From contig NZ_JABAII010000025.1 of assembly GCF_012641405.1 (NCBI RefSeq), forward strand, positions 1 through 64,000: 64,000 nucleotides of DNA. The letters run 5' to 3'. The notes below the pieces were generated by a model that did not search any database, had not been told where the DNA came from, and worked only from the letters and a program-made list of their open reading frames with translations. The translations under genes were made by a program, and so were the position numbers. Below, piece by piece: positions 36,372 through 45,313 of the stretch (position 1 is the stretch's first letter; each line of letters starts with the position of its first letter). This DNA comes from Rhizobium sp. P40RR-XXII. GTDB lineage: Bacteria > Pseudomonadota > Alphaproteobacteria > Rhizobiales > Rhizobiaceae.

Positions 36372-37358
36372 ATGAGACATCATGCTTTCGGACGAACGCC
36401 CTTTATCGTGACGGATGTCGGCTTCGGGGCCTGGCAGATCGGCGGTGCATGGGGTGATGTCAGCGAGGCCGACGGCCGCGCAGCGCTGAACGCCGCTCTC
36501 GATGCCGGCATGACCTTCATCGATACCGCCGACGTCTACGGCGACGGCCGCTCGGAAAAGATCATCGCCGACGTCCTGAAGGCGCGCGGCGGCGAGCGCC
36601 CGATGGTGGCGACGAAAGCCGGCCGCCGGCTGAACCCGCATGTGGCCGACGGCTACACCAAGGCCAACCTCGAAGGTTTCATCGATCGCAGCCTGAAGAA
36701 CCTCGGCGTCGAAAGCCTGGATCTCGTACAGCTTCATTGCCCGCCGACCGAAGTCCTCTATCGGCCCGAAGTTTTCGCCGGTCTCGACGAACTGCAGAAG
36801 GCCGGCAAGATTAGGGGATACGGCGTCAGTGTCGCGCTGGTCGAGGAGGCGCTGAAGGCGATCGAATATCCGGGTGTGCTGAGCATCCAGATCATCTACA
36901 ACATCTTCCGCCAGCGTCCCGACCACCTGTTCTTCAAGGAAGCCAAGCGCAAGAACGTGGCCGTCATCGCCCGCGTCCCCCTCGCCTCCGGCCTGCTTTC
37001 CGGCAAGATCACCCGTGACACTCAGTTTGCCAGCGACGACCACCGCAACTTCAATCGTCATGGCGAGGCCTTCGATGTCGGCGAGACCTTTGCCGGCGTC
37101 CCATTCGAAGTCGGCCTCCAGGCCGTCGAAGAGGTGCGCAAGCTGGTACCATCAGGCGCCAGCATGGCGGCCTTCGCGCTGCGCTGGATCCTGATGAACG
37201 ACGCCGTCACCGTCGTCATTCCCGGTGCCCGCAATGCCGAGCAGGCAAAGGCCAATGCCGCCGCAGCCGACCTTGCTCCGCTTTCGGCCGACGTCATGGC
37301 GGCGACGCGCGAGATCTACGAGCGGCTGATCGCGCCGCACGTCCATCATCGCTGGTAA
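36372..37358 (+). CDS. Aldo/keto reductase
   Basis: The 328-residue (alpha/beta)8-barrel NADPH oxidoreductase has the catalytic Asp and Tyr in FIDTADVYGDGRSE, Lys in MVATKAGRR, and His in LVQLHCPPTE, followed by the C-terminal NADP-binding VIPGARNAEQAKAN. It belongs to the subgroup often annotated as general stress or L-glyceraldehyde reductase-like proteins; the substrate cannot be given. The start at 36372 is preceded by GAGGAGA and matches the family opening; the frame is open 56 codons further upstream. The SDR gene follows after 74 bases on the same strand. Confidence 0.92.
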   Translation: MRHHAFGRTPFIVTDVGFGAWQIGGAWGDVSEADGRAALNAALDAGMTFIDTADVYGDGRSEKIIADVLKARGGERPMVATKAGRRLNPHVADGYTKANLEGFIDRSLKNLGVESLDLVQLHCPPTEVLYRPEVFAGLDELQKAGKIRGYGVSVALVEEALKAIEYPGVLSIQIIYNIFRQRPDHLFFKEAKRKNVAVIARVPLASGLLSGKITRDTQFASDDHRNFNRHGEAFDVGETFAGVPFEVGLQAVEEVRKLVPSGASMAAFALRWILMNDAVTVVIPGARNAEQAKANAAAADLAPLSADVMAATREIYERLIAPHVHHRW

Positions 37359-37432
37359 GAGCAACGGGCGTCCGGAAAACTGATGGCCGGGTACAGACCC
37401 GGCCACGAAAAGAGACCCTGCAGGAGAATTCA

Positions 37433-38170
37433 ATGAAAGTGGCTCTTGTGACGGGCGCGTCCCGCGGACTTGGTGCGGTCATCGCGCGCGAACTGGCCGA
37501 GGCGGATTGGGCCGTAGCGGTCAATTATTCGAACGATACGGCTGGAGCGGACGCGGTGGTTGAAGCGATCCGACAGCGGGGCGGCCAAGCCTATGCGGCG
37601 AAATTCAGCGTAATCGACAAGGCTCGGCTGACCGAGGGTTTGGATGCAATCAGGAGCGAGCTCGGTCCGGTCGACCTGATCGTCAACAACGCAACGGGTC
37701 CACAACCGAGCATGCCATTGATGGAGCAATCCTGGCGAACCTATCTCGATCAGCTTGAGTTCTTCGTGAAAGCACCCCTCGAACTGCTTCAGGCGGTGCT
37801 GCCGGATTGGCGCGCACGCAAGTCGGGAAGAATAGTCAACATCGGCTCAGAAATAGCAGAGCTCGGCAATCCCGGTGTCGGAAACTATGCGTCGGCAAAA
37901 GGCGCCATGCTTTCCATGACCCGCTCCTGGGCCAGGGAATTGGCACCCGAAGGTATCACGGTCAATCTGGTCGCACCTGGCTGGATTCCCGTCGAACGCC
38001 ATGCCGGGGCGTCTCAGCGGTCGATCGATGACTATCTCTCTCAAACCCCGCTTGGACATTTCGGAACGCCAGAGGATATAGCCCACATGGTGGTATTCCT
38101 CGCCTCGAACAAGGCGGACTTCCTGACGGGTCAAAAATTCGCGGTCAACGGCGGGCGCACGCTTCTCTGA
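37433..38170 (+). CDS. SDR-family oxidoreductase (3-oxoacyl-ACP reductase-like)
   Basis: The 245-residue classical short-chain dehydrogenase has the cofactor motif TGASRGLGAV, the NNAtG-like DLIVNNATGP, the catalytic Ser in NIGSEIAELG and Tyr/Lys in YASAK. The basic residue after the glycine motif suggests NADP(H). The C-terminus GQKFAVNGGRTLL is typical of FabG-like members. AGGAGA lies eight bases upstream of the ATG. The substrate is unknown; it may be co-transcribed with the aldo/keto reductase. Confidence 0.9.
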   Translation: MKVALVTGASRGLGAVIARELAEADWAVAVNYSNDTAGADAVVEAIRQRGGQAYAAKFSVIDKARLTEGLDAIRSELGPVDLIVNNATGPQPSMPLMEQSWRTYLDQLEFFVKAPLELLQAVLPDWRARKSGRIVNIGSEIAELGNPGVGNYASAKGAMLSMTRSWARELAPEGITVNLVAPGWIPVERHAGASQRSIDDYLSQTPLGHFGTPEDIAHMVVFLASNKADFLTGQKFAVNGGRTLL

Positions 38171-38322
38171 GATCATCAAAGCCGCGAAAACGGATCGATA
38201 ACAGACTACTCGCACCGAGACGATGGTGCCTGCTGCTATCTTGTACCATTGGCAGACATTACGGTTTCTTGCGCGCAGTCACCGAACCGAAACATTCCTG
38301 TCGTTATCGGCACAAAATGATC

Positions 38323-38841
38323 TTACTCTTTGCGTTGCATTCTTGCGCGGACCTCGAGAAAGGCGTTGGTAAGATTTATCAAGACAGGCGATCTGACACT
38401 GCCATTTGCTCCGCCGATCGGGTCCACAATGTGAATGTTTCTAAGATCGTTCATGAAGTCGTCCCAAAGAGCCGGGCCGCCATTCTCAAGCAGTTCGGCG
38501 CGGATGCTCAGGTCCTCGCTGACAGGCAGATGCCGCCGGCCCCAGGCGCCGATCATGGCGATCATCGGCACAAGCTGGATCGCCGGTTCTGTCAGACTGT
38601 AAATCGCTTTTTGGGCGTGAGTGGGATCGTCCAGCTTGGTGATCAGGTCGAGGGAGACGAGACGTTTTAGGCGTGCGGCGAGTATGTTGGAGGCAATCCC
38701 CTCCTCGGACCGATTGAGCAACTCGCGAAAATGCCGGCGATTGCCGAACATGATGTCCCGGATGACGACCAGGCTCCACCGGTCCCCCAACACCTCCATC
38801 GTCAGATTGATCGGGCATCCCGACCGCCGTTCGATATCCAT
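38323..38841 (-). CDS. HxlR-family transcriptional regulator
   Basis: The 172-residue winged-helix regulator opens with the HxlR signature: GCPINLTMEVLGDRWSLVVI, then RDIMFGNRRHFRELLNRSEE and ASNILAARLKRLVSLDLITK. It is longer than the usual ~110-150 residues, with a C-terminal extension ending in ARMQRKE. The start at 38841 follows AAGGA by seven bases; a TTG further up is open but unnecessary. It is transcribed away from the DHFR-like gene, sharing a 90-base control region with repeated ATTGCAAT, so it probably regulates itself and that gene. Confidence 0.92.
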   Translation of the reverse strand: MDIERRSGCPINLTMEVLGDRWSLVVIRDIMFGNRRHFRELLNRSEEGIASNILAARLKRLVSLDLITKLDDPTHAQKAIYSLTEPAIQLVPMIAMIGAWGRRHLPVSEDLSIRAELLENGGPALWDDFMNDLRNIHIVDPIGGANGSVRSPVLINLTNAFLEVRARMQRKE

Positions 38842-38863
38842 ATTCACGTCCTTCAATGAATCA

Positions 38864-38915
38864 ATTGCAATGTAGGATCTGGCGTGTTAATACGCAACCA
38901 GTTGCAAATTGCAAT
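38864..38915. promoter_or_regulatory. Candidate operator region between hxlR-type gene and DHFR-like gene
   Basis: ATTGCAAT occurs at 38864-38871 and again at 38908-38915, each palindromic. Between them GCGT/ACGC arms flank GTTAAT (38882-38894), and a GTTGCAA half-copy is at 38901-38907. This symmetrical layout fills the short divergent spacer and suits a dimeric HxlR regulator. Confidence 0.4.
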
Positions 38916-38930
38916 TAGATGGAGAAAATC

Positions 38931-39572
38931 ATGTCGAAAGTTCGCGTTGCAGGATTCTCGCTCTCCATAGATGGTTTCGGAGCCGGAGTGGAGCAAAGCC
39001 TGAATAACCCCTTAGGCAAGCGCGGTCCGGAATTGTTTGAGTGGTTTTTCCCGACCCAGACATTCCAGGCGATGTTCGGCAAGGAGGGAGAATCGGAAGG
39101 TGCCGACGCGAAATACGCGGCGTCTGGAAATACCGGTTTTGGCGCATTCATCCTCGGCCGTAACATGTTCGGCCCTATTCGCGACGAATGGCCCGATGAA
39201 AACTGGAAAGGCTGGTGGGGTGACAATCCGCCCTATCATGCACCGACCTTCATCCTGACGCACTATCCGCGCGAGCCAATCGTCATGGAAGGCGGCACAA
39301 CTTTCCATTTCGTCACAGGCGGGATTGAGGAGGCGCTCGTGCGGGCCAAGGCCGTCGCTGGAGGCAAAGATATCAAGATCGGAGGCGGTGTCAGCACGGT
39401 GCGCCAGTATCTTCAAGCGAACTTGGTCGATGAGATACACTATGCCATTTCGCCAGTTGTGCTCGGAAAAGGCGAAGCGATGTTTGCCGGCATCGATCTG
39501 CCTTCGCTCGGCTTTCGGGTCGCTGCCCATGAGGCAACGGAGAAGGCTGCTCACATCGTTTTGAGGAAATGA
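38931..39572 (+). CDS. Dihydrofolate reductase / RibD C-terminal domain protein
   Basis: The 213-residue protein has the RibD_C fold: VRVAGFSLSIDGFGAG at the start, FGAFILGRNMFGPI, PTFILTHYPREPI, and the C-terminal IKIGGGVSTVRQYLQANLVD with ISPVVLGKGEAMF. These stand-alone DHFR-like reductases are common beside HxlR regulators; the substrate is unknown and it is not the folate pathway enzyme by context. The start at 38931 has GGAGA seven bases upstream; the in-frame ATG at 38919 overlaps that site. Confidence 0.9.
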   Translation: MSKVRVAGFSLSIDGFGAGVEQSLNNPLGKRGPELFEWFFPTQTFQAMFGKEGESEGADAKYAASGNTGFGAFILGRNMFGPIRDEWPDENWKGWWGDNPPYHAPTFILTHYPREPIVMEGGTTFHFVTGGIEEALVRAKAVAGGKDIKIGGGVSTVRQYLQANLVDEIHYAISPVVLGKGEAMFAGIDLPSLGFRVAAHEATEKAAHIVLRK

Positions 39573-39668
39573 GGTCCGGTGAAGCCCGGCCTTGCCGTCA
39601 TTTGTGGCCGTTGAGCGATCCGAGAGCCACACATGAACCTTCCGCACACAATTACTGTATGAGACCAT

Positions 39669-39692
39669 AAAAAGGGCCCGCAAAAGCGGGCC
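39669..39692 (-). terminator. Intrinsic terminator of hupB
   Basis: On the minus strand, arms GGGCCCGC and GCGGGCCC enclose TTTT and are followed by a T run. A second hairpin (CACCCGC ... GCGGGTG, about 39703-39734) lies between it and the hupB stop codon. Confidence 0.85.
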
Positions 39693-39741
39693 CCAATGTA
39701 TCCACCCGCTAGGCAAAAGCCTCGCGGCGGGTGAAAACGAA

Positions 39742-40017
39742 TTAGCTGTTGACCGAGTCCTTCAGGCCCTTGCCGGGCGTGAACTTCGGTACGTTACGAG
39801 CAGGAATATCGACCTCAGCGCCGGTGGACGGGTTACGGCCCTTCGTGGCTGCACGGTGGGAAACGGTGAAGCTGCCGAAACCGGCGAGGCGAATGTCGCC
39901 GCCCTTCTTCAGTTCAGCCTGGACAGTATCGAAAACAGCGTCAACAGCGGAAGCAGCGTCAGCCTTCGTGATACCGGCCTTCTCGGCCACTGCGGACACG
40001 AGCTCATTCTTGTTCAT
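39742..40017 (-). CDS. hupB: DNA-binding protein HU
   Basis: The 91-residue nucleoid protein begins MNKNELVSAVAEKAGITKAD and holds the HU signature GFGSFTVSHRAATKGRNPST, with the DNA-contacting arm ending in RNPSTGAEVDIPARNVPKF. It bends DNA without strong sequence preference. The upstream in-frame extension to 40101 is not part of the protein (GGTGG ribosome site precedes 40017). The gene follows lon, as in many Proteobacteria. Confidence 0.97.
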   Translation of the reverse strand: MNKNELVSAVAEKAGITKADAASAVDAVFDTVQAELKKGGDIRLAGFGSFTVSHRAATKGRNPSTGAEVDIPARNVPKFTPGKGLKDSVNS

Positions 40018-40151
40018 GTTTCCACCCCTTTCTTTGGTATGAAACGACTTATCAGTAAGCGGGGCGCAAAATAGGAATGCTCTTACCCGCCGCAACCCCA
40101 AAAGCCCTGCAAATCAAGGAAAAGCAAGCGCCGCCGTGCGCTTTTCACAAA

Positions 40152-40179
40152 AAAAGACCGGCAAAATTGCCGGTCTTTT
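40152..40179 (-). terminator. Intrinsic terminator of lon
   Basis: Perfect arms AAAAGACCGGCAA / TTGCCGGTCTTTT with a two-base loop, 40 bases after the lon stop codon. Because it is symmetric it could work in both directions. Confidence 0.85.
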
Positions 40180-40219
40180 CGCCTTTTGGATCAATTCGAC
40201 AGAATTGAGGCGAAGAGCT

Positions 40220-42640
40220 TCAATGAGCGATAGTCGAGCCCACGTCGTCAACACCTTCAACTGTAGCAATTACAGGCGTTTCCACGGTGCCATCCCACTC
40301 GATCGGCTCGGGCCGGCGAACAAGCGCATGCTTGATCACCTCGCCCATGCGAGACACGGGGATGATTTCCATGCTGTTCTTCACGTTGTCCGGAATCTCC
40401 GCCAGATCCTTGGCGTTTTCTTCCGGGATCAGCACCTTCTTGATGCCGCCGCGAAGCGCTGCAAGCAGCTTTTCCTTCAGGCCGCCGATCGGCAGCACGC
40501 GGCCACGCAGCGTGATTTCACCCGTCATGGCCACATCCTTGGAAACCGGGATGCCGGTCATGATCGAGACGATCGCGGTTGCCATGGCGACACCAGCCGA
40601 CGGACCATCCTTCGGCGTCGCGCCTTCCGGCAGATGCACGTGGATGTCGCTCTTGTCGAAGCGCGGCGGCTCGATGCCGAAATCGACAGCGCGCGAACGA
40701 ACGTAAGACGCCGCCGCCGAAATCGATTCCTTCATGACTTCCTTCAGGTTGCCGGTGACCGTCATGCGGCCCTTGCCCGGCATCATCACGCCTTCGATCG
40801 TCAGCAGCTCGCCGCCGACCTCGGTCCAGGCGAGACCGGTCACGACACCGACCTGATCCTCGCGTTCGGCTTCGCCATGGCGGAAGCGCGGAACGCCCAG
40901 ATATTCGTCGATATTCGCAGCGGTGACCGCAACGGACTTGGTCTTGCCCTTGATGATCTCGGTGACCGCCTTGCGGGCGAGCTTCATCAATTCGCGCTCG
41001 AAGTTACGCACACCGGCTTCGCGGGTGTATTGCTGGCTGATGGCCATCAGGGCGTCGTCGCTGACCGAAAATTCATTCGGCTGCAGCGCATGTTCCTTGA
41101 TGGCCTTCGGCAGCAGGTGCCGCTTGGCGATTTCGCGCTTCTCGTCTTCGGTGTAGCCGGCGATACGGATGATCTCCATGCGGTCCATCAGAGGTGCCGG
41201 GATATTCAGCGTGTTCGCCGTCGTAATGAACATCACGTCCGACAGGTCATATTCGACCTCCAGGTAGTGATCCATGAAGGTCGAGTTCTGCGCCGGGTCC
41301 AGCACCTCAAGCAGGGCCGAAGACGGATCGCCGCGATAATCCTGGCCCAGCTTGTCGATTTCGTCGAGCAGGAAGAGTGGATTGGACTTCTTGGCCTTCT
41401 TCATCGACTGGATGACCTTGCCGGGCATCGAGCCGATATAGGTGCGGCGGTGACCGCGGATTTCGGCTTCGTCACGAACGCCGCCAAGCGCCATGCGGAC
41501 ATACTCGCGGCCGGTCGCCTTGGCGATCGACTGGGCGAGCGAGGTCTTGCCGACGCCCGGAGGGCCGACGAGGCACAGGATCGGTCCCTTGATCTTGGTG
41601 GCGCGTGCCTGGACGGCCAGATATTCGACGATGCGCTCCTTGACCTTCTCCAGGCCGAAATGATCCGCTTCAAGAATCTTCTCGGCATTGTTCAGATCGG
41701 CCTTGATCTTCGACTTCTTGTGCCAGGGAATACCCAGCAGCCAGTCGAGATAGTTGCGCACGACGGTGGCTTCCGCCGACATCGGGCTCATCTGACGCAG
41801 CTTCTTCAGCTCCGCATCGGCCTTTTCCTTGGCTTCCTTGGAGAGCTTGGTCTTGGAGATGCGCTCTTCCAGTTCGGCCATCTCATCGCGGCCTTCCTCG
41901 CCGTCGCCGAGCTCCTTCTGGATCGCCTTCATCTGCTCATTCAGGTAGTATTCGCGCTGCGTCTTCTCCATCTGGCGCTTGACGCGCGAGCGGATGCGCT
42001 TCTCGACCTGGAGAACCGAAATCTCGCCTTCCATGAAGCCGAGCGCCTTTTCGAGGCGAGCCTTGACGCTGGTGGTCTCCAGCATTTCCTGCTTTTCGGT
42101 GATCTTGATCGACAGGTGCGAGGCGACAGTGTCGGCCAGCTTCGAATAATCGTCGATCTGGCTGGCGGCGCCAACCACTTCCGGCGAGATCTTCTTGTTG
42201 AGCTTCACATAGCTCTCGAATTCCGAGACGACCGAGCGGCTCAGCGCTTCCAGTTCGACCTGGTCTTCCTCGGGCTCGTGCAGCACATGGCCGAGGGCTT
42301 CATAGAAATCCTCGCGGCCGGTGTAGTCGTCGATCTCTGCGCGCGCACGGCCTTCGACCAGCACCTTCACGGTGCCGTCAGGCAGTTTCAACAGCTGCAG
42401 AACGTTGGCAACGGTACCGACCTTGTGGATGGCGTCCGGCGCGGGATCATCATCGCTGGCATTGATCTGGGTGACCAGCATGATCTGCTTGTCCGAACCC
42501 ATAACCTCTTCGAGCGCCCGAATGGATTTCTCCCGTCCGACGAACAGAGGCACGATCATGTGGGGGAAAACCACGATGTCGCGCAACGGCAATACCGGAT
42601 AGGCAATGCTCTCGTGTGCCGCAGACGTTTTCTTACTCAT
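40220..42640 (-). CDS. lon: ATP-dependent protease La (Lon)
   Basis: The 806-residue cytosolic AAA+ protease degrades misfolded and some regulatory proteins. It has the N-terminal substrate domain (YPVLPLRDIVVFPHMIVPLF), the Walker A GPPGVGKTSLAQ, Walker B NPLFLLDEIDKLGQDY, and the C-terminal Ser-Lys protease with catalytic serine in PKDGPSAGVAMATA. The start at 42640 (MSKKTSAAHE) follows AAAGGAAATAAG; the upstream in-frame ATG at 42709 is rejected. A possible heat-shock promoter lies at 42719-42747. Regulation by RpoH is usual in rhizobia and is inferred here. Confidence 0.97.
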   Translation of the reverse strand: MSKKTSAAHESIAYPVLPLRDIVVFPHMIVPLFVGREKSIRALEEVMGSDKQIMLVTQINASDDDPAPDAIHKVGTVANVLQLLKLPDGTVKVLVEGRARAEIDDYTGREDFYEALGHVLHEPEEDQVELEALSRSVVSEFESYVKLNKKISPEVVGAASQIDDYSKLADTVASHLSIKITEKQEMLETTSVKARLEKALGFMEGEISVLQVEKRIRSRVKRQMEKTQREYYLNEQMKAIQKELGDGEEGRDEMAELEERISKTKLSKEAKEKADAELKKLRQMSPMSAEATVVRNYLDWLLGIPWHKKSKIKADLNNAEKILEADHFGLEKVKERIVEYLAVQARATKIKGPILCLVGPPGVGKTSLAQSIAKATGREYVRMALGGVRDEAEIRGHRRTYIGSMPGKVIQSMKKAKKSNPLFLLDEIDKLGQDYRGDPSSALLEVLDPAQNSTFMDHYLEVEYDLSDVMFITTANTLNIPAPLMDRMEIIRIAGYTEDEKREIAKRHLLPKAIKEHALQPNEFSVSDDALMAISQQYTREAGVRNFERELMKLARKAVTEIIKGKTKSVAVTAANIDEYLGVPRFRHGEAEREDQVGVVTGLAWTEVGGELLTIEGVMMPGKGRMTVTGNLKEVMKESISAAASYVRSRAVDFGIEPPRFDKSDIHVHLPEGATPKDGPSAGVAMATAIVSIMTGIPVSKDVAMTGEITLRGRVLPIGGLKEKLLAALRGGIKKVLIPEENAKDLAEIPDNVKNSMEIIPVSRMGEVIKHALVRRPEPIEWDGTVETPVIATVEGVDDVGSTIAH

Positions 42641-42718
42641 CTTATTTCCTTTCCGTCGTCCCGTTCCCGGGCTCTCTGCCGGCTGGGAGGGATTAGCCGG
42701 CTTTCTCACTTGGTAAAC

Positions 42719-42747
42719 AAGTGGAGCTTCACACTACCTATTTCAAG
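42719..42747 (-). promoter_or_regulatory. Candidate RpoH (heat-shock) promoter of lon
   Basis: On the minus strand CTTGAA (42747-42742) and CCACTT (42724-42719) are 17 bases apart. CTTGAA is the standard heat-shock -35; the -10 is a partial match. It is 79-107 bases upstream of the lon start. Confidence 0.4.
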
Positions 42748-43012
42748 TCACGCGGGACGCGCCGCCGTCAGACAGCAGCCCCGTCTATTCACGAGGAGGA
42801 ACGCAACAACAAACACCGAAGCCCGGCCACTCAAACAAATGCCGGCGAAGCGGAATCCGAAGAAAAACACCGGGCTCGTGCCCAACTCGCCAGATGCTCC
42901 AGAATCACTCCATGATGGCTGCAGCAGGGGCTCTTCACAACCGGTTTCGACCGCGTTCCCATAAGCTTATCCAAGACTTTATCAGCAAACTGCACGATTT
43001 TTCAAACAGAAA

Positions 43013-43035
43013 GGGGCCCGTCGACGACGAGCCCC
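43013..43035 (-). terminator. Intrinsic terminator of clpX
   Basis: Arms GGGGC/GCCCC with an inner CGTCG/CGACG, followed on the minus strand by TTTCTGTTTG. It sits 25 bases after the clpX stop. Confidence 0.65.
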
Positions 43036-43060
43036 CGATTCGTGATCGCAGATACGGACA

Positions 43061-44338
43061 TCAGGCCGTTGCGTTGGCCTTTTCTTCCTGCCGATCGGCA
43101 TAGATGTAAAGCGGGCGGGCAGAGCCGCGGACCACTTCCTCGGAAATGACCACTTCGCGCACGCCTTCCAGCGCCGGCAGCTCGAACATGGTGTCGAGCA
43201 GGATCTTCTCCATGATCGAGCGTAGACCGCGAGCGCCCGTCTTGCGGACGATCGCCCGGCGGGCGATCTCGCGCAGCGCATCCTCGTGGAAGGTCAGCTC
43301 GACGTCTTCCATCTCGAACAGACGCTGGTACTGCTTGACGAGCGCGTTCTTCGGCTCCGACAGGATCTGGATCAGTGCATCCGCATCCAGGTCTTCGAGC
43401 GTCGCCAGAACGGGTAGACGGCCGATGAATTCCGGGATCAGGCCGAACTTCACCAGATCTTCCGGCTCCAGCTCGCGCAGCACTTCACCGACGCGACGAT
43501 CGTCCGGCGCCTTGACGGTCGCGCCGAAGCCGATCGAGGTCTTCTCGCCGCGGGCGGAGATGATCTTGTCGAGGCCTGCGAAGGCGCCGCCGCAGATGAA
43601 GAGGATGTTGGTCGTATCCACCTGCAGGAATTCCTGCTGCGGATGCTTGCGACCGCCCTGCGGGGGAACAGAAGCCACGGTACCTTCCATGATCTTCAGG
43701 AGCGCCTGCTGCACGCCCTCGCCCGAAACGTCGCGCGTGATCGACGGATTGTCCGACTTGCGGGAAATCTTGTCGACTTCGTCGATGTAGACGATGCCGC
43801 GCTGTGCGCGCTCAACGTTGTAATCGGCGGCCTGCAGCAGCTTGAGGATGATGTTTTCGACGTCTTCGCCGACGTAGCCCGCTTCGGTCAGCGTCGTCGC
43901 GTCGGCCATGGTGAAGGGCACGTCGATGATGCGCGCGAGCGTCTGAGCCAGATAGGTCTTGCCGCAACCGGTCGGGCCGACGAGCATGATGTTCGACTTC
44001 GCCAGCTCGACGTCGCCGTTCTTCGATGCGTGTGCGAGACGCTTGTAATGGTTGTGAACGGCAACGGAGAGGATCTTCTTCGCCTGCCGCTGGCCGATGA
44101 CGTATTCGTCGAGAACCTTGATGATGTCCTGCGGAGTCGGAACGCCGTCACGGGACTTGACCATCGAGGATTTGTTTTCCTCGCGGATGATGTCCATGCA
44201 TAGCTCGACGCACTCGTCGCAGATGAAGACGGTCGGTCCGGCAATCAGCTTCCGGACTTCATGCTGGCTCTTACCGCAGAACGAACAATAAAGCGTGTTC
44301 TTGGAGTCGCCGCCGTTGCTGCCGCTGACTTTGCTCAT
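43061..44338 (-). CDS. clpX: ATP-dependent Clp protease ATP-binding subunit ClpX
   Basis: The 425-residue unfoldase feeds proteins into ClpP. The N-terminal zinc-binding domain has Cys18, Cys21, Cys40 and Cys43. Walker A is GPTGCGKTYLAQ, Walker B is GIVYIDEVDKI, and sensor/pore residues GYVGEDVE are present. The ClpP-binding loop region GFG is in the segment KTSIGFGATV. The start at 44338 gives MSKVSGSNGGDSKNTLYC. An upstream frame to 44365 is unnecessary. The gene lies 295 bases downstream of clpP on the same strand. Confidence 0.97.
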   Translation of the reverse strand: MSKVSGSNGGDSKNTLYCSFCGKSQHEVRKLIAGPTVFICDECVELCMDIIREENKSSMVKSRDGVPTPQDIIKVLDEYVIGQRQAKKILSVAVHNHYKRLAHASKNGDVELAKSNIMLVGPTGCGKTYLAQTLARIIDVPFTMADATTLTEAGYVGEDVENIILKLLQAADYNVERAQRGIVYIDEVDKISRKSDNPSITRDVSGEGVQQALLKIMEGTVASVPPQGGRKHPQQEFLQVDTTNILFICGGAFAGLDKIISARGEKTSIGFGATVKAPDDRRVGEVLRELEPEDLVKFGLIPEFIGRLPVLATLEDLDADALIQILSEPKNALVKQYQRLFEMEDVELTFHEDALREIARRAIVRKTGARGLRSIMEKILLDTMFELPALEGVREVVISEEVVRGSARPLYIYADRQEEKANATA

Positions 44339-44633
44339 ATCACTTTCCTTCCAGCACGCCGCCAATTTCCAGATCGAAATCGCGGTCCACTCAATGCGCC
44401 CGCCGGACCTGCCCCTCGTTTGCAGATCGCGGCGCCCTTCAGGGTACTGAACGCAGACCAGTCAACGACCGGAACTGCGTGGCAACGATCCCCCTTCGAA
44501 TGCCGAATGCCATGTCACAAAAACGCTACATAGCATGAATCTTACTATTACCGCGTTCCGCTCCACATTAAACCCCTATTCGATCACAAATGGGATAGAA
44601 CTGTGGCGTAGAAGTCACCGCCTCGTGGATAAA

Positions 44634-45266
44634 TCACGAGGCGCTTTCACCTTCCATTTCGGTACGCGACGTCAGCACCTTGTCGATAAGACCCCATTCC
44701 TTGGCCTCGTCGGAGGACATGAAATGGTCACGATCGAGCGTCTGCTCGACTTCCTCGTAGGTCCGACCGCAATGCTTGACATAAACTTCGTTCAGGCGGC
44801 GCTTCATCTTGATGATGTCGCGCGCATGGCGCTCGATATCCGAAGCCTGGCCCTGGAACCCGCCCGAGGGCTGGTGAACCATGATGCGGGAATTCGGCGT
44901 TGCGAAACGCATGTCCTTGTCGCCGGCAGCAAGCAGCAGCGAGCCCATGGACGCCGCCTGGCCGATGCAAAGCGTCGAAACGGCCGGCTTGATGAACTGC
45001 ATCGTATCGTAGATCGCCATTCCGGCGGTCACGACACCGCCCGGCGAATTGATGTAGAGCGCGATTTCCTTCTTCGGGTTTTCGGCCTCGAGGAAGAGAA
45101 GCTGGGCGCACACCAACGTCGCCATATGGTCTTCAACCGGCCCGGTCAGGAAAATGATGCGTTCCTTCAGCAGGCGGGAATAGATGTCGTAAGACCGTTC
45201 CCCACGGTTGGTCTGCTCAACAACCATCGGCACCAGAGCCATAGCTGTATCGACTGGATTTCTCAT
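44634..45266 (-). CDS. clpP: ATP-dependent Clp protease proteolytic subunit ClpP
   Basis: The 210-residue serine protease forms the double-heptamer chamber used by ClpX and ClpA. The catalytic Ser106 is in GQAASMGSLLL and His131 in MVHQPSGG; the catalytic aspartate follows in the handle region. AAGGAC precedes the ATG. The stop codon lies inside a hairpin with arms GCCTCGTG/CACGAGGC (about 44619-44641), which has no T run. The gene is divergent from the GGDEF gene and has a CTTGAA-type promoter and an 8-base palindrome in its leader. Confidence 0.97.
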   Translation of the reverse strand: MRNPVDTAMALVPMVVEQTNRGERSYDIYSRLLKERIIFLTGPVEDHMATLVCAQLLFLEAENPKKEIALYINSPGGVVTAGMAIYDTMQFIKPAVSTLCIGQAASMGSLLLAAGDKDMRFATPNSRIMVHQPSGGFQGQASDIERHARDIIKMKRRLNEVYVKHCGRTYEEVEQTLDRDHFMSSDEAKEWGLIDKVLTSRTEMEGESAS

Positions 45267-45313
45267 GTGCGTCCTTTATCAAACTTGCCCCGGCGACGGA
45301 AACGCCGGGAATC

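Larger units (their letters stand above)
42641..43060. other. Intergenic stretch upstream of lon
   Basis: This 420-base stretch between lon and clpX contains the candidate heat-shock promoter, an inverted repeat CACTT/AAGTG (42707-42723), and the clpX terminator. No coding frame is convincing. Confidence 0.5.

Noticed and set aside
29956..39668. Integrative element bordered by tRNA-Val
   Set aside because: No integrase gene and no second copy of the tRNA 3' end were seen in the window, so an integrative element is not claimed.
42721..42915. Short open frame upstream of lon
   Set aside because: No ribosome site, no domain; it overlaps the probable lon promoter.
40136..42964. 942-codon open frame on the plus strand across lon
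   Set aside because: It is the antisense shadow of lon: no ribosome site, no recognisable domain, biased composition (His/Arg/Asp-rich) typical of high-GC mirror frames, and lon itself is unambiguous.
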